Part shown: piece by piece, positions 31,096 through 38,223 of the stretch
Layout of the letters: the number at the start of each line of letters is the position of its first letter
Position numbering within the stretch: the first letter of the stretch is position 1
Source of the DNA: Nonomuraea turcica
GTDB lineage: Bacteria > Actinomycetota > Actinomycetes > Streptosporangiales > Streptosporangiaceae
DNA length: 64,000 bases
NCBI RefSeq assembly: GCF_030718205.1
Contig: NZ_JAUZQF010000014.1
Location: 1 to 64,000, forward strand
Reading direction: 5' to 3'
Program-made: the position numbers and the translations under genes
Notes under the pieces: generated by a model
Seen by the model: the letters and a program-made list of their open reading frames with translations, nothing else
The model's database searches: none
What the model was told of the DNA's origin: nothing

Positions 31096-31539
31096 TCAGA
31101 GCTCCAGCGCATGGTCCAGCAGCGACTGCAGCGTGACCGCCCCCACGAGCCGCCCCTCACCGTCGACGACCGCGGCCACCGGGCTGCGCGTGCGGGCCAT
31201 GAGCGCCGCCAGCTCCAGCACGGTCGCCTTCAGGTCGGCCAACGGCAACTCCCGGGGCTGCTCCGGCAGGCACTCGCGGACGGTCTTGCCGCCGAGCTTG
31301 CGCAGGAACAGGTCGGCATGGGCCTCATCCACCACCCGCGCCAGCGCGGGGTCGTCCTGGCAGTACGGCGGGACCGCCAGCCGCAGCACCTGCGTGCCCG
31401 GCAGGATGCTGAGCGGCCGCCCGTCGTCGACGATGATGAGACCGGGTAGGTCCTGCTCGGCCAGCAGCTTGGCCGCCTCGAGGGCCGGGGTGTCCATGGT
31501 GACCGTCGGGAATTCGACGGCGAGATCGCGTGCGCGCAT
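31096..31539 (-). CDS. CBS-domain protein
   Basis: A protein of 147 residues made of a CBS pair: first repeat about 1-55 (VTMDTPALEAAKLLAEQDLPGLIIVDDGRPLSILPG), second about 85-147 (LAALMARTRSPVAAVVDGEGRLVGAVTLQSLLDHAL). CBS pairs bind adenosyl nucleotides. The neighbouring K+ uptake genes on the same strand suggest regulation or sensing linked to transport (inference). Start at 31539 with GGAGG upstream. Confidence 0.85.
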   Translation of the reverse strand: MRARDLAVEFPTVTMDTPALEAAKLLAEQDLPGLIIVDDGRPLSILPGTQVLRLAVPPYCQDDPALARVVDEAHADLFLRKLGGKTVRECLPEQPRELPLADLKATVLELAALMARTRSPVAAVVDGEGRLVGAVTLQSLLDHALEL

Positions 31540-31580
31540 CAATGGCCTCCGCTCACCAGACTAGCCAAGACCGTGCCCAC

Positions 31581-32243
31581 TCAGGGGAGCTCCGCGAAGC
31601 GCTCGACCTGCTCGGTACGCCCGGAGACCAGGATGACGTCACCATAGGACAGCTCGGTCTCGGCGTCGGCGTAGGTGAACTCCTCGCCCGGCGCCTTGAC
31701 CGCGACGATCGTGACGCCGTACTTGCGGCGCAGGTTCGACCGCCCGAGCGGCACGCCGACGTAATCCTTGGGCGGTTTGGTCTTGGCTAGCGCGAAGTTC
31801 TCATCCACCTGCATGTAGTCGAGCATGCGCCCGCTGACCAGGTGCGCCACCCGCTCGCCCATGTCGTGCTCGGGGAAGACGACATGGTGGGCGCCGATGC
31901 GGCTGAGGATGCGGCCGTGCTGGGTGCTGATGGCCTTGGCCCAGATGTCGTTGATCTCCAGCTCGGCCAGCAGCGACGTGGCCAGGATGCTGGCCTCGAT
32001 GTCGCCGCCGACGGCCACCACCGCCCGGTAGAAGTCGGGCACGCCCAGCTGCCGCAGCGCTTCCATGTCGGTGGCGTCCGCGGTCGCGATCTGAGTGATC
32101 TGCCCCGCCAGCGCCTGCGTGATCTTGGGCCGGTTGTCGATGGCCAGGACCTCGGTGCCGCGCCGGGTCAGCTCCAGCGCCAGCGAGGTGCCGAACCGGC
32201 CCAGCCCGATGACCACCACCGGGTTGCTCGTTTGCTCAGCCAA
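31581..32243 (-). CDS. K+ uptake regulatory subunit, TrkA/KtrA-type (RCK)
   Basis: A protein of 220 residues. RCK_N Rossmann domain begins VVVIGLGRFGTSLALEL (GxGxxG at 13-18) with D36 (LAIDNRP) for nucleotide ribose; RCK_C domain from about 140 (DYVGVPLGRSNLRRKYGVTIVAVK). It gates the membrane subunit in response to ATP/ADP, NAD(H) or c-di-AMP in known systems. Its start overlaps the TrkH-type gene's end by 8 bp. Confidence 0.92.
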   Translation of the reverse strand: MAEQTSNPVVVIGLGRFGTSLALELTRRGTEVLAIDNRPKITQALAGQITQIATADATDMEALRQLGVPDFYRAVVAVGGDIEASILATSLLAELEINDIWAKAISTQHGRILSRIGAHHVVFPEHDMGERVAHLVSGRMLDYMQVDENFALAKTKPPKDYVGVPLGRSNLRRKYGVTIVAVKAPGEEFTYADAETELSYGDVILVSGRTEQVERFAELP

Positions 32244-33585
32244 CGATGACTCGCTCCTCCGGTAGTTCGTAGTGGCGTGCGCGCCCGTTGAGCGCCAGCG
32301 CGGACCCGAGCGTGAGCGGGCCGATCCTGCCGATGAACATCAGCAGGGTCAGCAGCACGTGCCCGGCAGGGCCCAGGCTAGTCGTGATGCCGGTGGACAA
32401 TCCGGCCGTGCCGAACGCCGAGATGACCTCGAACAGCACCTGGTCCAGTCGGTGCGGGGTCAGCGCGAGCAGCACGTACGTCGAGACGGCCACCAGCGTG
32501 AGGCCCAGCACCGTGATCGTGATGACCTGCCGCTGCGTGGCCTCGGGCAGGCGCCGGTGGCCGATGTTGACCCGGCTCTCGCCGCGCATCTCGGCCCAGA
32601 TGATGAAGACGAGCATCCCGAACGTGGTCACCTTGATGCCGCCCGCGGTGCCCGCGCTGCCGCCGCCGATGAACATCAGCAGGTCCGTGGTCAGCCAGCT
32701 CGACGGGTACATCTGCGAGATGTCCAGGGAGTTGAACCCGGCCGAGCGCGGCATGACGGCGGTGAAGAACGCCGCCAGCACCTTGCCCGAGTCGTCGAGC
32801 GCCCCGAGCGTCCTGGGGTTCTGCCACTCGGTGACCAGGAAGACCAGCGTGCCGGCCGCCAGCAGGATCAGGGTCACCATCACGGTGACCCTGGTCACCA
32901 CGGTCCACTTGCGGGGCCGCCGCCAGTCGCGGGCCAGCTCGAACACCACCGGGAAGCCGAGGCCGCCGACGATGGCCGCGGTCGCGATGGTGAGACAGAT
33001 CCAGGGGTCGGTGACGAAGCGCATGAGGCTGTCCGGCCAGAGCGTGAACCCGGCGCTGTTGAACGCCATCACCGCGTGGAACCCGCCCAGATAGAGGGCA
33101 CGTACGAACGGCTCGCCGTATCCGATGAGGAAACGGCCGGTGAGCACGGCGGCGGTCACCACCTCGCACACCAGGCTGAACAGGGCCAGCTTGAGCACGA
33201 GCCGTCGCACGTCGCTCATGCTCAGGGTCTTGGTCTCCGCCTGGGTGGCGATCCTCGCCCGTAGTCCCAGACGCCCCGAGACGAGCAGGGTGAAGAGCGT
33301 GGCCATCGTCATGATGCCCAGACCGCCCACCTGGGCCAGCCCGGCGATGACCAGCTCACCGAACACCGACCAGTGCGCCTCGGTGTCGACCAACGCCAGC
33401 CCGGTCACGCACACGGCCGACGCCGCCGTGAACAAGGCCGTCACCCAGCCTGCCGACTCGCCCTCGGTGGTGGCGACCGGCAGGGACAGCAGGGCCGTGC
33501 CGATCCCGATGGCCAGGCCGAAACCGGTGGCCACGACCTGGCCCGGATGCCGGAATCGCGCTAAGAGCGGCGCTGTCGCGACCAT
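32236..33585 (-). CDS. K+ uptake membrane subunit, TrkH/KtrB-type
   Basis: A protein of 449 residues with four M1-P-M2 repeats. Selectivity-filter-like segments are visible: TAASAVCVTGLALVDT, AVMAFNSAGFTLWPD, AVMPRSAGFNSLDI and VISAFGTAGLSTGI. FIGGGSAGTAGGIKVTTF is the conserved broken-helix gate region. Partner of the TrkA-type protein encoded immediately downstream. The ATG at 33585 overlaps the TGA of a 10-residue upstream ORF (TGATG) and has no clear ribosome site of its own, implying coupled translation under the leader described at 33585-33695. Confidence 0.92.
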   Translation of the reverse strand: MVATAPLLARFRHPGQVVATGFGLAIGIGTALLSLPVATTEGESAGWVTALFTAASAVCVTGLALVDTEAHWSVFGELVIAGLAQVGGLGIMTMATLFTLLVSGRLGLRARIATQAETKTLSMSDVRRLVLKLALFSLVCEVVTAAVLTGRFLIGYGEPFVRALYLGGFHAVMAFNSAGFTLWPDSLMRFVTDPWICLTIATAAIVGGLGFPVVFELARDWRRPRKWTVVTRVTVMVTLILLAAGTLVFLVTEWQNPRTLGALDDSGKVLAAFFTAVMPRSAGFNSLDISQMYPSSWLTTDLLMFIGGGSAGTAGGIKVTTFGMLVFIIWAEMRGESRVNIGHRRLPEATQRQVITITVLGLTLVAVSTYVLLALTPHRLDQVLFEVISAFGTAGLSTGITTSLGPAGHVLLTLLMFIGRIGPLTLGSALALNGRARHYELPEERVIVG

Positions 33586-33617
33586 CACCGATCGCCGCCG
33601 CGGTCAACGTCACGCAT
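33585..33617 (-). CDS. Leader-peptide-like upstream ORF, 10 residues
   Basis: ATG at 33617, preceded by GGGGGA about 10 nt upstream, encodes MRDVDRGGDR and stops at a TGA sharing its last base with the TrkH-type ATG. The arrangement, and an Arg-Asp-Val motif near the N-terminus, mirror the 15-residue ORF before the permease at 11269. Confidence 0.5.
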   Translation of the reverse strand: MRDVDRGGDR

Positions 33618-33695
33618 TGTGGGAATCGTCCCCCGAGAGAGCTCAGCCGGCAGTCCAAGCCGACCAGACTTCCCGGCGCACCGCGCACTAACGTA
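33618..33695 (-). promoter_or_regulatory. Conserved leader element of the K+ uptake operon
   Basis: On the minus strand TACGTT (33695-33690) is followed after exactly 12 nt by GCCGGGAAGTCTGGTCGGC (33677-33659), identical to 11172-11190. GCCGG, then AGTC, can pair with GACT and CCGGC just downstream, with an 11-nt loop TGGTCGGCTTG. In the other copy the AGTC partner reads GATT, a compensating G-U. Shared spacing from the -10-like hexamer means either an RNA element starting at +1 or a protein-binding site next to the promoter. Confidence 0.6.
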
Positions 33696-33746
33696 ACAGC
33701 CCCGGGGAGCGCCCCAGCACCTGCGTCCCCTTGACGCCACGGCGAG

Positions 33747-33771
33747 GCCCGGCCTCGCGGGGAAGCCGGGC
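33747..33771 (-). terminator. Stem-loop downstream of epoxide hydrolase gene
   Basis: GCCCGGC, 11 nt, GCCGGGC: 7-bp GC stem about 20 nt past the epoxide hydrolase stop on the minus strand. No U-run, which is common in actinomycetes. It would insulate the K+ operon promoter downstream. Confidence 0.45.
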
Positions 33772-33791
33772 TTGCGCATGCCGCCGGGGGC

Positions 33792-34946
33792 TCAGGCGAG
33801 CGACCGGAAGAACTCCCGCACATCGCCGATGAGCACGCCGGGCGTCTCCAGGGCGGCGAAGTGGCCGCCGTGGTCGAACTCCGACCACCGCACCACGTTG
33901 TGCACCTGCTCGGCCAGCGGCCGCACGGAGTAGTCGGTCGGGAACACCGCCGCCGCCGTCGGCACGGTCCCGCGCTCCACCGGCCCCCATGCGCTGAAGT
34001 CGTTGAACCGCTCGAAGTACGTGTGCGCCGACGACCCTGCCGTCTCGGTGAACCAGTAGATGCTCACGTTGGTGAGGATGCGGTCCCGGTCCACGGCGTC
34101 CTCGGGCAGCTTGGCCGCCGGGTCGGTCCAGTCCTTGAACTTCTCCACGATCCAGGCCAACTGCCCGGCGGGGGAGTCGTGCAGGGAGGCGGCGATGGTC
34201 TGCGGGCGGGTGCCCTGCAGGTTCATGTACGCGCCCAGCTTCTGCTGCCACTCCTCCATCCCGCCCAGCCGCCCCCGCTCGGCCTCCGTCAGCGACCCCA
34301 TGACCGCCGGGTCGCCGGTCGGGAACGTGAGCAGGCCGTTGACGTGCACCCCGATGACGTTGTCCGGGGCGAGGCGGCCCATCAGGGGTGCGATGAAGGC
34401 GCCGACGTCGCCTCCCTGCACGCCGTACCGGTCGTAGCCGAGCCTGGTCATCAGCTCGGCCAGCGCGGCGGCGGTGCGTCCGTCCGTCCAGCCGGTCTCG
34501 CGCAGCGGGCCGGAGAAGCCGTAGCCGGGCAGCGACGGGATCACCAGGTGGAAGGCGCCGGCGGCGGCGCCGCCGTGCGCGACCGGGTCGGTGAGCGGGC
34601 CGATGAGGTCGAGGAACTCGACGACCGAGCCCGGCCAGCCGTGCAGCAGCAGGAGCGGGGTGGCGTCCGGCTCGGCCGAGCGGACGTGCAGGAAGTGCAC
34701 GTCCGCGCCGTCGATCGTGGTGATGAACTGCGGGTACGCGTTCAGCTCCGCCTCCTGGGCGCGCCAGTCGAAGCCGTCGGCCCAGTAGCCGGCCAGGTCG
34801 CGCAGGTAGCTCGTGGGCACGCCGCGCTCCCAATCGACGCCGGGCAGCTCGGGGGCCCAGCGCGTACGCCGGAGCCGGTCGCGGAGATCGTCGAGGGCGG
34901 CCTGCGGGATCTCGACGCGGAAGGGGGTGATGTCGTTCTTCGTCAT
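33792..34946 (-). CDS. Epoxide hydrolase (alpha/beta hydrolase with EHN domain)
   Basis: A protein of 384 residues. The N-terminal EHN domain (ITPFRVEIPQAALDDLRDRL, W30) precedes the alpha/beta core: oxyanion HGWPGS (102-107), nucleophile D180 in QGGDVGAF, and the catalytic His in DHGGHFAALE near 360. The family hydrolyses epoxides to diols through an aspartyl ester. It is divergent from a WYL regulator with a perfect inverted repeat between, so it is likely that regulator's target. Confidence 0.9.
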   Translation of the reverse strand: MTKNDITPFRVEIPQAALDDLRDRLRRTRWAPELPGVDWERGVPTSYLRDLAGYWADGFDWRAQEAELNAYPQFITTIDGADVHFLHVRSAEPDATPLLLLHGWPGSVVEFLDLIGPLTDPVAHGGAAAGAFHLVIPSLPGYGFSGPLRETGWTDGRTAAALAELMTRLGYDRYGVQGGDVGAFIAPLMGRLAPDNVIGVHVNGLLTFPTGDPAVMGSLTEAERGRLGGMEEWQQKLGAYMNLQGTRPQTIAASLHDSPAGQLAWIVEKFKDWTDPAAKLPEDAVDRDRILTNVSIYWFTETAGSSAHTYFERFNDFSAWGPVERGTVPTAAAVFPTDYSVRPLAEQVHNVVRWSEFDHGGHFAALETPGVLIGDVREFFRSLA

Positions 34947-34964
34947 GTCTCCGACTGTAGGAAG

Positions 34965-34991
34965 CATTGGTGACAGCTTCTGGCACCAATG
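34965..34991. promoter_or_regulatory. Perfect inverted repeat between epoxide hydrolase and WYL regulator
   Basis: CATTGGTG, 11 nt, CACCAATG: 8-bp perfect arms, centred between divergent starts at 34946 and 35011. Likely operator of the WYL protein. Confidence 0.6.
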
Positions 34992-35010
34992 TGGCGGCAG
35001 AATGGGATCC

Positions 35011-35967
35011 ATGTGGGAAACCTCGGCCCGGCTGCTCCGCCTGCTCTCCCTCCTCCAGGCGCGCGCCGACTGGACGGGCGCGGAGCTGGCCGAACGGCTC
35101 GAGGTGGGGCTGCGGACCGTGCGGCGCGACATCGACCGGCTGCGTGACCTCGGTTACCCGGTGGACGCCACCCCCGGCGTGGCCGGCGGCTACCGGCTCG
35201 GCGTGGGCGCGGCCCTGCCGCCGCTGCTGCTCGACGACGAGGAGGCCGTGGCCGTGGCGATCAGCCTGCACACCGCCGCCACCGGCAGCGTCGCCGGGCT
35301 GGAGGAGAGCGCGCTGCGTGCGCTGACCAAGCTGCAGCAGGTGCTGCCGTCACGACTGCGGCACCGGGTGAGCGCGTTCCAGGCCGCGACGGTGCCGCTG
35401 GCCGGCGCGGCCGCCCCCGCCGTGAGCGCCGACCTGCTGACCGGGCTGGCCGCCGCCTGCCGCGACCGGCGCCGCCTGCGCCTGCGCTACCAGGGACGCG
35501 GGGGCCTGTCCGAACGTGAGGTCGAGCCGCACCGCCTGGTCCACACGCCGCGGCGGTGGTATCTGCTGGCCTGGGACGTGGCCAAGGAGGACTGGCGGAC
35601 GTTCCGGGTGGACCGCATCCACGGGCCGCTGGGGATGCCGGGGGCCCGGTTCGAGCCGCGTACGCCGCCCGCGCCGGACGTGGCCGCGTACGTGTCCAGG
35701 GCCATCACGTCCGCACCGTACCGCTACCAGGCGCGCATCCTCTTCCACGCGCCCCTGGAAGCGGTCGCGCCCCAGACCTCGGCGGGTGCGGGGCGGCTGG
35801 AGGCGGTGGACGCGAACACCTGCCTGTACGTCACCGGCTCCAACGCGCTCGACGAACTGGCGATCTACATCGCGGTCAAGGGCTTCGATTTCGAGGTCCT
35901 CGACCCGCCTGAGCTGGTGCCGGTCCTCCGCGAGGTCTCCGACCGGCTCCGCCGCGCCGCCCGATGA
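35011..35967 (+). CDS. HTH/WYL-domain transcriptional regulator (YafY/DeoR-like)
   Basis: A protein of 318 residues. N-terminal winged helix (WTGAELAERLEVGLRTVRRDIDRLRDLGYPV), then the WYL domain (LRLRYQGRGG and EVEPHRLVHTPRRWYLLAWD, where RRWYLLA is the WYL box) and a WCX C-terminal region. WYL domains sense nucleotides or nucleic acids in some proteins. An in-frame ATG 9 nt upstream is an alternative start. Divergent from epoxide hydrolase. Confidence 0.9.
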   Translation: MWETSARLLRLLSLLQARADWTGAELAERLEVGLRTVRRDIDRLRDLGYPVDATPGVAGGYRLGVGAALPPLLLDDEEAVAVAISLHTAATGSVAGLEESALRALTKLQQVLPSRLRHRVSAFQAATVPLAGAAAPAVSADLLTGLAAACRDRRRLRLRYQGRGGLSEREVEPHRLVHTPRRWYLLAWDVAKEDWRTFRVDRIHGPLGMPGARFEPRTPPAPDVAAYVSRAITSAPYRYQARILFHAPLEAVAPQTSAGAGRLEAVDANTCLYVTGSNALDELAIYIAVKGFDFEVLDPPELVPVLREVSDRLRRAAR

Positions 35968-36022
35968 GGCGGGCGGCCGCTCACGTGCCTGTGCTTCCGG
36001 GACCACCAGCCCGCGGTGTGCT

Positions 36023-36565
36023 TCACGACGGGAAGCGCAGGTAGCCGGGAGGCACGTGATCGACCAGCCACACCCCGTTCGCGCTGCGCCGGAACACGTG
36101 CCCGTCCGCGTGCATCTCCCCGGCCCCCACCACCAGCACGACCGGGACGCCCCGCCGCGCTCCCACCCGCGTCGCCCTCTCCCGGTCGGGCGACAGGTGC
36201 ACGTGATGGCGGCTCATCGGCCGCAGCCCTTCGTTCTTGATCGCCGCCACGAACCGCGCCACGGTCCCGTGATAGAGCACCTCGGGCGGCTCGACGGCGG
36301 GCAGGTCGAGATCCACCGGCACGGAATGCCCCTGACTGGCCCGGATCCTGCCGTCCTCGAGCGCGTAGCGCCGTTTGTCGTTGGACTCGACGACCTGCGC
36401 CAACTCAGCCGCCGTGATCGGGAACCCGTGCTCGGCGGCGGCCCGCAGCAACTCCTCGACCGGCACCCAGCCGTTGGCGTCGAGCGTGATGCCGATGCGC
36501 TGCGGATCGTGCCGCAGATGCCGGGCCAGATATTTCGAAACGCGTATCACACGCCGCTCATCCAT
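36023..36565 (-). CDS. kptA: RNA 2'-phosphotransferase (Tpt1/KptA)
   Basis: A protein of 180 residues. Family features run in order: VSKYLARHLRHDPQRIGITLDANGWVPVEELL, then ESNDKRRYAL, then YHGT and MSRHHVHLSPD, holding the Arg-His-Arg-Arg active site that removes an internal RNA 2'-phosphate with NAD+ to give ADP-ribose cyclic phosphate. The length is near normal. Bacteria lack the fungal splicing substrate, so its target is unknown. The gene stands alone. Confidence 0.92.
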   Translation of the reverse strand: MDERRVIRVSKYLARHLRHDPQRIGITLDANGWVPVEELLRAAAEHGFPITAAELAQVVESNDKRRYALEDGRIRASQGHSVPVDLDLPAVEPPEVLYHGTVARFVAAIKNEGLRPMSRHHVHLSPDRERATRVGARRGVPVVLVVGAGEMHADGHVFRRSANGVWLVDHVPPGYLRFPS

Positions 36566-36682
36566 CACCCGCCATGCTCTCGCGCCCGCTGCGTCCTGTC
36601 ACCTGGTGGGCGCGCTGCTTGCAAGTGATCTATTCCAGCTTGCTTAAAGGGGCTCGCAAGAATTCTCCTTCACCTTTTGTTC

Positions 36683-38095
36683 ATGCGACACTCAATCAAA
36701 ATCATTGCGCCTGCCCTCGCAGGCTTGATCGCCGTCACCGGTCTCACCGGTACGGCTCCGGCCGCCGCGGCCGAAAAGGCAGGCGGCTACTACGGTCAAC
36801 GCTTGAGCTGGACCTCCTGTGGCGACGGGTTCGAATGCGCGAAATTACGCGTGCCACTGGACTATTCGAATCCCAGTGGCAAGCAGATTAAGATCAGCAT
36901 GATCCGGCTCCCGGCGACCGGGAAAAAGATCGGTTCGATCGTGCTGAACTTCGGCGGCCCCGGCGACTCGGGGGTCGACCATCTCAAGGTCGACAAATCG
37001 GCGGTGTCGGCGGCCGTCCGGCAACGTTTCGACGTGGTCAGCTTCGATCCGCGTGGCGTCGGCCGGTCCTCGCCCGTGCGCTGCCTGCCGCCGCTCGCCA
37101 TGGACGCCTATCACGCCGCCGACGGGACCCCTGACACCAAGGCGGAGATCAAGCAGGTCAAGCAGTGGCAGCAGGCGTTCGCCAAGGGCTGCGAGGTCAA
37201 CTCCGGCAAGCAGCTGCTCAAGCACGTGGGCACCGGCGAGGCGGCGCGGGACATGGACGTCATGCGTGCCGCGCTGGGCGAGAAGCGACTGACGTACTTC
37301 GGCTGGTCGTACGGCACCTACCTCGGCACCAGATACGCCGATCTGTTCCCGACCAGGATCCGCGCCATGGTGCTCGACGGCGCCGAGGACCCGAGCCAGA
37401 CCGGCGAGGAGTTCGGCCGGTCGCAGGCCGCCGGCTTCCAGGTGGCGGTGGTGTCGTTCCTGCGCGACTGCTTCAAGGCCAAGGACTGCCCGTTCACGAA
37501 GCACACGGTCGCCGCGGCGGAAAAGCGGCTGCTGGCGCTGTTCAAGCGGGCCGACCGGGCGCCGCTGCGCAACACCTACGACGGCAGGCAGGTCACCGAG
37601 TCCCTGGTCAGCACTGCTGTGAAGCAGGCGATGTACTCGAAGGCCTACTGGCCGTTCCTGCGCCAGGCGCTGGGAGCGGCGTTCAAGGGTGACGGCACGC
37701 TGTTGCTGAGGCTGGCCGACTCCTACACCGGCCGGCTGCCCAACGGCACGTACAGCAACCTGCTGGAGGCGAACAGAGCCATCATGTGCGTCGACCACCC
37801 CGAGTCCGCCTGCCCGTACTGGCCGGTCAAGGGCACCAGGTTCACCAGGAAGGTGCGGGCCAAGGGGTCGCCGCCGATCGTGGTGGTGGGCACGACCCGC
37901 GACCCGGCGACGCCGTACCAGCTGGCCAAGAGGCTGGCCGCGCAGCTGGAGCACGGGGTTCTGCTCACCAACGACGCCGACGGCCACCTCGCCTACCAGG
38001 GCGGCACGTCCTGCCTGGAGCGGCAGATCGACCACTACCTGATCACGGCCCGCGCGCCGCGCCCCGGAGCCTGCGCCGCCGCTGCTCAGACCTGA
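36683..38095 (+). CDS. Secreted tripeptidyl aminopeptidase-like alpha/beta hydrolase
   Basis: A protein of 470 residues. Signal peptide about 1-31 with AAAA before the mature EKAGGYYGQ. The mature part matches the Tap/SlpD serine peptidases: WTSCGDGFECAKLRVPLDY, oxyanion NFGGPGDSG, nucleophile in FGWSYGTYLG, acid in VVGTTRDPATPYQLA, and His in DADGHLAYQ, with a TAP-like C-terminal domain. It removes tripeptides from secreted proteins. The sequence just before the ATG is pyrimidine-rich with no ribosome site, so the transcript could be leaderless or the start slightly different. Confidence 0.9.
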   Translation: MRHSIKIIAPALAGLIAVTGLTGTAPAAAAEKAGGYYGQRLSWTSCGDGFECAKLRVPLDYSNPSGKQIKISMIRLPATGKKIGSIVLNFGGPGDSGVDHLKVDKSAVSAAVRQRFDVVSFDPRGVGRSSPVRCLPPLAMDAYHAADGTPDTKAEIKQVKQWQQAFAKGCEVNSGKQLLKHVGTGEAARDMDVMRAALGEKRLTYFGWSYGTYLGTRYADLFPTRIRAMVLDGAEDPSQTGEEFGRSQAAGFQVAVVSFLRDCFKAKDCPFTKHTVAAAEKRLLALFKRADRAPLRNTYDGRQVTESLVSTAVKQAMYSKAYWPFLRQALGAAFKGDGTLLLRLADSYTGRLPNGTYSNLLEANRAIMCVDHPESACPYWPVKGTRFTRKVRAKGSPPIVVVGTTRDPATPYQLAKRLAAQLEHGVLLTNDADGHLAYQGGTSCLERQIDHYLITARAPRPGACAAAAQT

Positions 38096-38103
38096 CCTTC
38101 GCG

Positions 38104-38163
38104 TCCAGTCCTGGGACTGGTGACGTTCGGGTCAACCCCCGCCGTGCCTGCGTCGCGGCGGGG
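38104..38163 (+). terminator. Two stem-loops downstream of the peptidase gene
   Basis: CCAGTCC-TG-GGACTGG (38104-38119) and CCCCCGCCG, 11 nt, CGGCGGGGG (38135-38143 and 38155-38163). The second is a 9-bp GC stem and probably ends the peptidase transcript before the antiporter operon. Confidence 0.55.
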
Positions 38164-38181
38164 GTTGAAGCATGGAGATTG

Positions 38182-38213
38182 GGCGGACGTAGCCGGAAAA
38201 AGTACGTCCCGCC
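38182..38213 (+). promoter_or_regulatory. Stable hairpin just upstream of the Mrp operon start
   Basis: GGCGGACGTA pairs with TACGTCC-C-GCC (one bulged C) around an 11-nt loop. It ends 3 nt before the GAGGAG ribosome site of the first Mrp gene and could affect translation start. It is unrelated in sequence to the shared element at 11172 and 33659. Confidence 0.45.
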
Positions 38214-38223
38214 TGAGGAGCCC

